The notes under the pieces are model-generated. The model was not told where the DNA came from and made no database searches. It was given only the letters and a program-made list of their open reading frames with translations. Below are positions 57,707 through 64,000 of a stretch of 64,000 bases of DNA, piece after piece; within the stretch, counting starts at the first letter, position 1, and the number at the start of each line of letters is the position of its first letter. Location: assembly GCF_963668385.1 (NCBI RefSeq), contig NZ_OY764327.1, forward strand, positions 620,001 to 684,000. Direction: 5' to 3'. Position numbers and translations under genes: made by a program. This DNA comes from an uncultured Carboxylicivirga sp. (GTDB taxonomy: Bacteria; Bacteroidota; Bacteroidia; Bacteroidales; Marinilabiliaceae).

Positions 57707-59752
57707 TTAAGATATCGTTTTTACAGCCTTCCCAGCGGCTTTAATTATCGATTTGATAGAGATATCTTCATTTAATCCTTCCTGCATCCATGCATTAGGA
57801 GTCAAACATCCTATACGAAACAACCTTTCTACTTCATTGGCAAAATCACCCGTCAATAAATACTGCTCCACCTGAAATTGAATTAAATGCCCAAATGCAT
57901 AATTTGATAAATATATTGGACTATTGATCATATGTGAATAGATTGCCAAAATTGGCTGATCTTTTATACCAAAAACAGGTGCATAAAATTCATTCCAGAT
58001 ATCAATGGCCATAGTTTGCACAGCACCTTTTAATTGATCGGCATTTGCATCAGGATGATCGTACAACCACAACCACATTCTTTGATCTAACAAAGACACA
58101 CCCATTATTTCATAGGTATTCCAAAAGTTATCTAAAGTTTCAAGAGCATCTTTTTGAGCATTACTATTCTCAATTCCCAACAGCTCCAAGTCGCGCTTCT
58201 GAAAAATAAAGGCTAAAGCTTCGGTAAAAGCAGTATTTGGAACTCCATGCAGCATGTAATGATCAACATCGTACAACGAAATGGTTTGTTCTACATTATG
58301 CCCAAACTCATGTACCGCTATATTATAACCCTTATAATCCATACCTGTAGATGGAATCCGGGTACGCAAATGAGCATTCTCACCTTTCATTGCAGCTCCC
58401 CACGCATGCCCGGACCCCCGCGCCGGATCCACATCAATATGATCTGCCAAAAACTGGGCCTTTTCACTGGTAAATCCAAGCTTGACAAGCATGTTTGCCA
58501 GGTCAGCATCAAAAGCTTTTGCATCCGGATAGCGCTTTTGAGTGATGGCATTCAGATTTTCCTCATTAATATTACTTCGTGCTTTAAAGCCATCATACCA
58601 GATATCCCAAGGTTTTAAATTACGCCCCAATCGTTGCTTGATTAATTTTGCTACTTTATTCAATTCGCTTGATGAGATAAATTTCTTAAACAGGATTTCA
58701 GCATCTTTTTGAGGAATTTCCATACCTCCTTCAAAGGCTCGCTTAACAGCAGTGTTCAAAGGCGAATATTCATCCATGGCTCGCATGGCATGGAAATTAT
58801 TGATGATTTGTTGATAACGCTCATTTCCTTCAGGAGAAGCTTCAATTGCCTTTCCATCCTGATAAACTATATTGGTAACCGGATCCCATTCGTACAATGG
58901 ATTGTTTATAACTTTTTCAGGAATGGTTTGATCAATGATACGCTTCATCACCTCATAAACCTTACCTTGCAACTCAACACCTTCGGGTCCATGACTATAA
59001 TGAGATTTAATCTCGTCGCGCAAGTTCCAATGGGCCAATAAAACCATATCATCGGGGAAGAAACGGTTCCCATTTTGATCGGTCAAGTGCCCCATATGAA
59101 TATTATAATTGGCAATATACATTTCAGACGCGGCTGCAACTTCTGATGCATTTTGGAGAATAGAAGCCGGGATACGAGCCGTAAACATATCGCCTAATCG
59201 AGCAAAAGCCCATTGCTGACGAGTCCAGTCTTTACCTAATTTTTCTTTCTCCTTCAAACTATAATATGGAAAATTCAAAGCTATTGTAAACGCAATTTTA
59301 TTGCGATACATATCTTCAATAAAATGGGCATTAGCACTGTATCCGCCAAAAGCTTTATCTATGTCAAAAACTTCACCCATTGGCTCCTGAAGCGGACGTT
59401 GCAAATCAAGACTAATTTTATTGAAATGACCTTGTAATATTTCAATGTTGCGACTTATTTTTTCAAAGGATTGAGCCTTTTCTTTGGCATCTGCAATGAA
59501 ATGAGTTACACAGTATGATTTGAATTCGTCTTCTGTACCGTCAACATTTCTCCACAACGAAGCAACATGTTTAACACCTCTTGTTGCATCATCCTTAATG
59601 TCTCCTCCATACTGAGTTACCAAAGCTCCAACAGTTAACTTAATTGTTGATTTTGAAATATTAGCCTTTTCCTTCATTTCCTGTTTTTTACTCTCGTGGC
59701 AACAAGCAGTTATTACAATAATAACAATTGCCAGTAATGCGTTCTTCTTCAT
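57707..59752 (-). CDS. Zinc metallopeptidase lipoprotein (HExxH gluzincin-type), family uncertain
   Basis: The start at 59752 (681 residues) gives a lipoprotein signal MKKNALLAIVIIVITACC with lipobox Cys at 17; the in-frame ATG at 59833 would bury it. The zinc site is HEFGH (H481, E482, H485), with a probable third ligand E511 in NTAFTEALAFIF, 25 residues on. A large helical N-terminal part precedes it. The layout resembles oligopeptidases of the M3/M49 kind. M49 enzymes have HExxGH, not HEFGH, so M49 does not fit well. It is probably anchored in a membrane and acts on peptides. Confidence 0.82.
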   Translation of the reverse strand: MKKNALLAIVIIVITACCHESKKQEMKEKANISKSTIKLTVGALVTQYGGDIKDDATRGVKHVASLWRNVDGTEDEFKSYCVTHFIADAKEKAQSFEKISRNIEILQGHFNKISLDLQRPLQEPMGEVFDIDKAFGGYSANAHFIEDMYRNKIAFTIALNFPYYSLKEKEKLGKDWTRQQWAFARLGDMFTARIPASILQNASEVAAASEMYIANYNIHMGHLTDQNGNRFFPDDMVLLAHWNLRDEIKSHYSHGPEGVELQGKVYEVMKRIIDQTIPEKVINNPLYEWDPVTNIVYQDGKAIEASPEGNERYQQIINNFHAMRAMDEYSPLNTAVKRAFEGGMEIPQKDAEILFKKFISSSELNKVAKLIKQRLGRNLKPWDIWYDGFKARSNINEENLNAITQKRYPDAKAFDADLANMLVKLGFTSEKAQFLADHIDVDPARGSGHAWGAAMKGENAHLRTRIPSTGMDYKGYNIAVHEFGHNVEQTISLYDVDHYMLHGVPNTAFTEALAFIFQKRDLELLGIENSNAQKDALETLDNFWNTYEIMGVSLLDQRMWLWLYDHPDANADQLKGAVQTMAIDIWNEFYAPVFGIKDQPILAIYSHMINSPIYLSNYAFGHLIQFQVEQYLLTGDFANEVERLFRIGCLTPNAWMQEGLNEDISIKSIIKAAGKAVKTIS

Positions 59753-59938
59753 TGTATTATTTTGATTTAAGTTTTCATCTCCACATAGACTTTTAGAAAC
59801 TAGACAAATAGTTAAAATAACTTCCAAAATCAAGCTTCTGCCTTCTGCCCTGGATAGTTATCGGAGCTAACCAACTATTTCATATCTAAACTAAGTTATA
59901 AAAATAACATAGAGAAAGTGAATTGTTAGGTAATAGAG

Positions 59939-61375
59939 TTACACTTCCTGCTTTTTCCAACGCCCTTTTTTAAATAAATATGCAGACAAAAGAGTCATGC
60001 AGGATTCGGCAGTAATGATGGCGTAAAAAACACCTGTTTGCTCCATACCAACAACCATAGCCAACAAATAAGCCAATGGAATTTCTATCATCCAAAAGGT
60101 AAATACATTGATACGTGTTGGTGTTCGGGTATCACCTGCACCGTTAAAGGCCTGTATCATCACCATTCCCATTCCGTAAAAGGTAAATCCATAAGCTACT
60201 ATTCGCAAACATTCGATACCAGCATTCACCACCTGAACCTCATCGGTAAATAATCTTACAAACCAACTTGGAAAAACAATAAACAAAAGACTTAAAACTC
60301 CCAGAAAAATCACATTGATACGAGCCACACCCCAAACAGCTTTCTCAGCTCTCTCAGGTTCTCTGGCTCCCAAATTCTGACCAACCAATGTGGAAGCCGC
60401 GTTACTCAACCCCCACGATGGAAGCAATGTAAAAATGATAATTCTGATTCCGATAGTATAACCCGCCAACACCTCACTGCCAAAGTTGGAAATGATGCGA
60501 ACCATAAATATCCAACTTGAAGTGGCAATTAACTGTTGTGCGATTCCACCTAGCGAAATATTAATCAAATGACGAATACGCTTCCATTCAATAATCAGTG
60601 GTACTCCTTTAAGACTCACACGACCTTTTCCCCGGAACAATAAGATTAATTGCACTGCTACAGCAATTCCTCGACCTATATTGGTCGCTACAGCAGCACC
60701 TGCAATACCCATTTCTGGGAATGGCCCGACACCAAATATTAATAATGGATCAAGTATCATATTTAACCCATTGGCAATCCAAAGTACCCACATGGCAATA
60801 TTGGCATCACCTGCACCTCGAAATATAGCATTGTTAATAAACAGCAACATTATGACCAAATTACCGCCAAACATGATGCTGGTATACGAAGAAAGTTCCT
60901 CAACAATAGTTGCTGAAGCACCCATCAATTGAAGAAGATCCTTAGCGAAGATCATTCCTGGCACAGCTATCAACAAGGACACAACTATTCCGGTAATAAT
61001 CGCTTGCAATCCTTCATGTCCTGCTTCTTCACCCTTCTTCTCGCCAATACGACGAGATACCAAAGCTGTTGTTGCCATACTCAAACCAAATGAGATGGCG
61101 TAAATAACCGTTAATATACTTTCGGTTATGCCTACAGTTGCAACGGCATCGGCTCCTAACCGACCCACAAAATAAATATCAACAACGGCAAAAACCGATT
61201 CCATAATCATTTCGAGCACCATTGGAACAGCCAATAGAAACACCGCCTTTCCTAAAGGAATTTTGGTATAATCCTGCTCCGATCCGCCAAAGGCTTCTTT
61301 GAAATCCTTCCAAATACCACTCAAACTTCTTTCTCTTAATTTCTTAGATAATATACTGATATTTTGCTTGGCCAT
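59939..61375 (-). CDS. MATE family multidrug/cation efflux transporter
   Basis: This 478-residue inner-membrane protein has twelve hydrophobic helices in two similar halves. Family motifs: LLAVPMVLEMIMESVFAVVD, VGRLGADAVATVGITES, and in the second half 'GLSNAASTLVGQNLGAREPE'-type loop and MVMIQAFNGAGDTRTPTRIN. MATE proteins export drugs or metabolites against Na+ or H+; the substrate is unknown. A ~35-residue hydrophilic N-terminal extension precedes helix 1. The gene lies behind a structured leader and a 51-codon upstream ORF that overlaps its start by 32 bases. Confidence 0.94.
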   Translation of the reverse strand: MAKQNISILSKKLRERSLSGIWKDFKEAFGGSEQDYTKIPLGKAVFLLAVPMVLEMIMESVFAVVDIYFVGRLGADAVATVGITESILTVIYAISFGLSMATTALVSRRIGEKKGEEAGHEGLQAIITGIVVSLLIAVPGMIFAKDLLQLMGASATIVEELSSYTSIMFGGNLVIMLLFINNAIFRGAGDANIAMWVLWIANGLNMILDPLLIFGVGPFPEMGIAGAAVATNIGRGIAVAVQLILLFRGKGRVSLKGVPLIIEWKRIRHLINISLGGIAQQLIATSSWIFMVRIISNFGSEVLAGYTIGIRIIIFTLLPSWGLSNAASTLVGQNLGAREPERAEKAVWGVARINVIFLGVLSLLFIVFPSWFVRLFTDEVQVVNAGIECLRIVAYGFTFYGMGMVMIQAFNGAGDTRTPTRINVFTFWMIEIPLAYLLAMVVGMEQTGVFYAIITAESCMTLLSAYLFKKGRWKKQEV

Positions 61376-61499
61376 CGTGTTTTAATTTTTGTTTAAACCT
61401 AAACTTCGTGCTTGTTACTCTTTTCATAAATCCATTTTCTGAATTAATTAAACCCACACATACGGGTACAGCAATCTGATAAACAACATGTGTCCTCAT
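61344..61499 (-). CDS. 51-codon upstream ORF with a strong ribosome-binding site, overlapping the MATE start
   Basis: AGGAGG (61507-61512 on the minus strand) lies seven bases before the ATG at 61499, an ideal Shine-Dalgarno and unusual for this phylum. The predicted peptide starts MRTHVVYQIAVPVCVGLINS and ends in a basic tail. It runs past the MATE start codon in another frame. It might be a leader peptide that couples or limits MATE translation. No homologue is known to me; it may be a chance ORF. Confidence 0.45.
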   Translation of the reverse strand: MRTHVVYQIAVPVCVGLINSENGFMKRVTSTKFRFKQKLKHDGQAKYQYII

Positions 61500-61550
61500 G
61501 GTAAATCCTCCTTTAATTAAAATTTGTTTGAAAAAATTGAATGAATACTA

Positions 61551-61620
61551 CAATGAGACCGACCTAACTAGAAGTTACAGTTGACGCAATTGGCCGGTTG
61601 AAACGATATGTATCTCATTG
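61551..61620 (-). ncRNA. Candidate structured RNA leader (three-way junction) upstream of the MATE gene
   Basis: An outer stem joins caatgaga (61551-61558) and tctcattg (61613-61620). Next is ccgacc (61559-61564) with ggccgg (61592-61597), which is fully paired with one G-U on the minus-strand RNA. Inside it lie two hairpins that abut without spare bases: taact-aga-agtta (61565-61577) and cagttg-acg-caattg (61578-61592, one mismatch in the minus-strand RNA). A 15-base one-sided bulge (61598-61612) separates the inner and outer stems. The element begins about eight bases from the predicted transcription start. It matches no riboswitch class I can name. Riboswitch-like function is inference. 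Confidence 0.5.
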
Positions 61621-61634
61621 TTTTCATGATAAAG

Positions 61635-61665
61635 CAAAGATTGTTTAAAAAAACAGATAAGGCAA
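61635..61665 (-). promoter_or_regulatory. Probable promoter of the MATE transcript
   Basis: On the minus strand TTG (61663-61665) and AATCTTTG (61635-61642) are 20 bases apart; the -7 box has A for T at its first base. The start would lie near 61628, just before the structured element. Confidence 0.45.
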
Positions 61666-61721
61666 TACCCAAAGTGAAAATAAATGAAAGTTTTTGTATT
61701 TTGCCTCAATAATTTAGACAT

Positions 61722-62255
61722 ATGTTATACAAATCAGGAATCATCACAATGTTGGCAATTGTATTGTTTGCCTGTCAGGATATGGAGAAAAACAATCGAA
61801 ATTTGCATTTTAGGTTCGAAAACCTGGTTAAGTTAGATACTTGCAATATTTCGTATTTAGAAACCATTTATGTTCCTGTTTATACGGATGTTTATCACGT
61901 AGATCAATCTCGATTATTCCCATTAACCGTAACATTAAGTTTACGAAACACAAGCTTGAAAGACACCATTTGTGTTCAAAAAGTAGATTACTATAACAGT
62001 GATGGCAAACTCGTTAAAAAGCATATTAAAGATGATAAAATGCTATTGCTTGAACCCCTTGAATCATATGAATTAGTAATTGATAAAATGACCTATACCG
62101 GCGATACTGGTGCCAATTTTATTGTAGAGTGGGGAGGCAAAATAAATAATAGCTCTATGCTTGTACAGGCATTGATGATAAATACTTCGGGCCAGCAAGG
62201 TCTGTCGTTTATTACAGAAGGAAAAACTATTGAATCAAAAACCATTAAACCTTAA
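61722..62255 (+). CDS. DUF3124 lipoprotein
   Basis: This 177-residue protein has a lipoprotein signal (lipobox LFAC, Cys 18). The DUF3124 domain (~45-170) has the motif YVPVYTDVYHVDQSRLFPLT, TLSLRNTSLKDTI and a C-terminal NFIVEWGG. The family is beta-rich and of unknown function. It is six bases upstream of the next gene and should be co-transcribed with it. Confidence 0.85.
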   Translation: MLYKSGIITMLAIVLFACQDMEKNNRNLHFRFENLVKLDTCNISYLETIYVPVYTDVYHVDQSRLFPLTVTLSLRNTSLKDTICVQKVDYYNSDGKLVKKHIKDDKMLLLEPLESYELVIDKMTYTGDTGANFIVEWGGKINNSSMLVQALMINTSGQQGLSFITEGKTIESKTIKP

Positions 62256-62261
62256 CCAATT

Positions 62262-62594
62262 ATGAATGATCAAAGCAGAACCATTGCAATTGTTAGCTAC
62301 ATTACCCTACTTGGATGGATTATAGCGCTTATTATGCGCCAAAACGAAAGACCACAAAGCGAGATAAGCAGATTTCATTTACGACAAGCATTAGGTGTTA
62401 ACCTATTGGTCTTTTTAGTTTCCTCATCACAGTTTTTCTTTTCAGCGCTATATCTCGGCTTTATTGGTACTGTTTTGTCCTTTGCTGCTGGTCTTCTATG
62501 GTTAATGGGGCTGATTGCTGCCATTCAAGGGCGATTTAGATATCTTCCTTTCTTTGGAAGATGGTTTGAAGAGACGTTTAATTTTATTCACTAA
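62262..62594 (+). CDS. Small integral membrane protein (DUF4870/Tic20-like)
   Basis: This 110-residue protein has three hydrophobic segments (~7-24, 45-62, 66-90). The layout 'AIVSYITLLGWIIALIMR ... SRFHLRQALGVNLLVFLV ... FLPFFGRWF'-like C-terminus is that of DUF4870-type small membrane proteins. Function unknown. It is the second gene of a two-gene unit with the DUF3124 lipoprotein. Confidence 0.75.
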   Translation: MNDQSRTIAIVSYITLLGWIIALIMRQNERPQSEISRFHLRQALGVNLLVFLVSSSQFFFSALYLGFIGTVLSFAAGLLWLMGLIAAIQGRFRYLPFFGRWFEETFNFIH

Positions 62595-62663
62595 CATTCT
62601 TTCTCATTCAGTTCCCGTATAACTAAGTATATTATTAACCGCTCCAGCCGCGGAGGCTTTTCA

Positions 62664-62846
62664 TTTCTTGTCTTGATACAAGAAACGAAACAAAGAAAAT
62701 CAAGGCTGCATTGGAGATTTGTCTTTTTTATTTGTTGAACCTAAGTGCGGCTGGGTGATCTTCGAACAAGTTCTCAGCTTCCAAGTCTTACTAATGTTCA
62801 ACTTCAAAAAACTCCATATCTCCAATGAGGTTAACATGTATCAAGA
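62664..62846. repeat. Nested inverted-repeat element in the intergenic region after the DUF4870-like gene
   Basis: Three pairs of arms nest in order: tcttgataca (62671-62680) with tgtatcaaga (62837-62846), cattggagat (62709-62718) with atctccaatg (62818-62827), and gttgaac (62734-62740) with gttcaac (62796-62802). A local hairpin tttcttgt/acaagaaa (62664-62685) overlaps the left end. The 5' part resembles a motif I believe recurs in Bacteroidota intergenic DNA, but that is memory, not a search. It may be a MITE-like element or a structured RNA. No ORF is supported. Confidence 0.6.
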
Positions 62847-62859
62847 TTAAATACAACCT

Positions 62860-63399
62860 TTACAAAAACTGTTCACACCATCGATCGAACTGATCAACCT
62901 GCTTCTGCCCGTGTTTTGCCATTGATTTACGTATTTTTTCAACGCTTTTGGGTTGCATAAGATTTCCGCTCTTACTGAAGAATTTATCAGCAAAACAAAT
63001 GATTTTTTCTTCTATGGATTGAGGCCTCATATCCCGAAGCGGAATAGGTAAATTTTGTGTTTGGATATCTTCAACAGACAATCCGGTTCCGGTATGTCGT
63101 TCACAAACTAAAGCATGTAAAGGATACCCTTCTTTTTCCAATAATTCTCTCCCCATATATCCATGGCATATATATGGTTTATCTCCAACACAATGCAAAT
63201 CGGGAGCATCAGTATAAAAGATACCAATATCATGCAACATACAGGCTTCTTCAATAAATTGCTGATTGGCTTTTAACTCTGAATGATTCTGAGCAATTGA
63301 CAATGCCATTTTTGTAACAGCCATACTATGTTCAACCAAAACAGTCCATAAAGGACTGCCCGGCTGATAATATTTATCTATTATTTCTTGTGGATTCAT
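62860..63399 (-). CDS. HD-domain phosphohydrolase
   Basis: This 179-residue protein has the HD metal-binding pattern: H in LVEHSMAVTKMAL, the HD pair in ACMLHDIGIFYT, a downstream H in CHGYMGRELLE or CERHTGTG, and D in IICFADKFFSK. HD enzymes hydrolyse phosphomonoesters or phosphodiesters, often of nucleotides; the substrate is not known. It follows hisIE after a 79-base gap on the same strand. Confidence 0.88.
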   Translation of the reverse strand: MNPQEIIDKYYQPGSPLWTVLVEHSMAVTKMALSIAQNHSELKANQQFIEEACMLHDIGIFYTDAPDLHCVGDKPYICHGYMGRELLEKEGYPLHALVCERHTGTGLSVEDIQTQNLPIPLRDMRPQSIEEKIICFADKFFSKSGNLMQPKSVEKIRKSMAKHGQKQVDQFDRWCEQFL

Positions 63400-63478
63400 G
63401 CGATTAGTTGAAAAGTCAGTGATCAGTAGATTATAGTAGACACTACTCTCTACGGACTAAAAACTAACAAGCTACTTT

Positions 63479-64000
63479 TTATTTATGTCTACTCTTTAAC
63501 TCACGAGCTAAATCTTCGATACGATAGCCTTTGTAAGTAAGCAATACAATCAAGTGATAAAGAAGATCAGCACCTTCATATAGAAAATTCTCATCATCAT
63601 TTGCCATGGCTCCAATCACTGTTTCTATGGCTTCTTCACCTACTTTTTGAGTTATCTTGCGAATACCTTTATTGAATAAATGAGTGGTGTACGAGCCTTC
63701 TGGCATTTCTTCTTTACGCTTATCAATAAAGTCCTGTAAGGTCTTCAGGAACAATAAATCATCTTGCTTATTTTCCTCTTCCCAACAAGTATCTGTTCCT
63801 TTATGACAAACTGGTCCAACTGGGTTTACTTTGATCAACAAAGTATCATCATCACAGTCAACAGCTATCGAAACCACATTCAAAAAGTTACCTGACTCTT
63901 CACCTTTTGTCCAAAGACGTTCTTTGGTTCGGCTATAAAAAGTAACTTTTCTTTCCTCCTTTGTTTTTTCGTAGGCTTCTTCATTCATAAATCCCAACAT
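63479..64000 (-). CDS. hisIE: Bifunctional phosphoribosyl-AMP cyclohydrolase / phosphoribosyl-ATP pyrophosphatase (N-terminus missing)
   Basis: The gene runs off the right edge; 173 residues are seen. The HisI part (~1-85) has MLGFMNEEAYEKT, the SRTKERLWTKGEESGNFL loop, the metal-binding DCDDDTLL and the catalytic GPVCHKGTDTCW. The HisE part (~88-173) has LFNKGIRKITQKVGEEAIET and EGADLLYHLIVLL. It catalyses steps 2 and 3 of histidine synthesis. It lies 11.7 kb from hisG-hisB, so the pathway is split here. Confidence 0.95.
   Translation of the reverse strand: MLGFMNEEAYEKTKEERKVTFYSRTKERLWTKGEESGNFLNVVSIAVDCDDDTLLIKVNPVGPVCHKGTDTCWEEENKQDDLLFLKTLQDFIDKRKEEMPEGSYTTHLFNKGIRKITQKVGEEAIETVIGAMANDDENFLYEGADLLYHLIVLLTYKGYRIEDLARELKSRHK

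Noticed and set aside
61551-61620. TPP riboswitch in the MATE leader
   Set aside because: A short GAGAT...CGTT...AACC resemblance exists, but the conserved pyrophosphate-sensor segment (CTGATC...AGCGTAGGGA type) is absent.

Overview
The window is AT-rich bacterial chromosome from a member of the Bacteroidota (Bacteroidetes), probably a Bacteroidales/Marinilabiliales-type organism; a genus cannot be named from sequence alone. The grounds are: (i) one uninterrupted S12-to-L17 ribosomal cluster without tuf; (ii) promoters of the -33 TTTG / -7 TAnnTTTG kind, and few Shine-Dalgarno sequences; (iii) a giant secreted subtilase ending in a type IX secretion (T9SS) sorting domain; (iv) a 14-blade two-component-regulator-type propeller sensor; (v) DUF4492-cydA-cydB; (vi) zinc-free S14 and L36.

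Layout. 0-6.5 kb: end of the succinate dehydrogenase/fumarate reductase operon (sdhA end, sdhB), a helical protein of unknown function, DUF502, MmcQ/YjbR, YraN, LD-carboxypeptidase and metG. 7-15 kb: one 2520-residue secreted protease with gingipain-like domains. 15-21.6 kb: a propeller/SpoIIE phosphatase, a eukaryote-type citrate synthase and enolase. 21.7-39.7 kb: the fused str-S10-spc-alpha cluster on the minus strand (rpsL to rplQ, with fusA, secY, map, infA, rpoA), transcribed from a promoter near 39.8 kb. 40-45 kb: fabD, a large receiver-like/PPDK_N protein and a paralogue of the helical protein from the first 2 kb. 45.2-45.5 kb: an array of 42-bp tandem units. 46.4-52.1 kb: histidine operon hisG-hisD-hisC-(esterase)-hisB behind a two-step leader. 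52-57 kb: bacteriohemerythrin, pssA, DUF4492-cydA-cydB with a 42-residue membrane protein. 57-64 kb: an ECF sigma factor, a zinc metallopeptidase lipoprotein, a MATE transporter behind a structured leader, DUF3124, a small membrane protein, an HD hydrolase and truncated hisIE.

The most notable non-coding content is: (a) two complete histidine attenuators in series before hisG, each with a His-rich leader peptide, an antiterminator strand that overlaps the leader stop codon, and a terminator; (b) the 42-bp array, in which a tetranucleotide that differs between units is repeated 4 bases later within each unit; (c) a 70-nt three-way-junction element between a promoter and the MATE gene, followed by a small upstream ORF with an AGGAGG ribosome site; (d) a nested inverted-repeat element at 62.66-62.85 kb. 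No tRNA, rRNA, CRISPR array, insertion sequence or prophage was seen. Small genes too short for a 60-codon cutoff (rpmJ, rpmD, the Cyd-linked 42-residue protein, two His leaders and the 51-codon upstream ORF) were read from the sequence directly.
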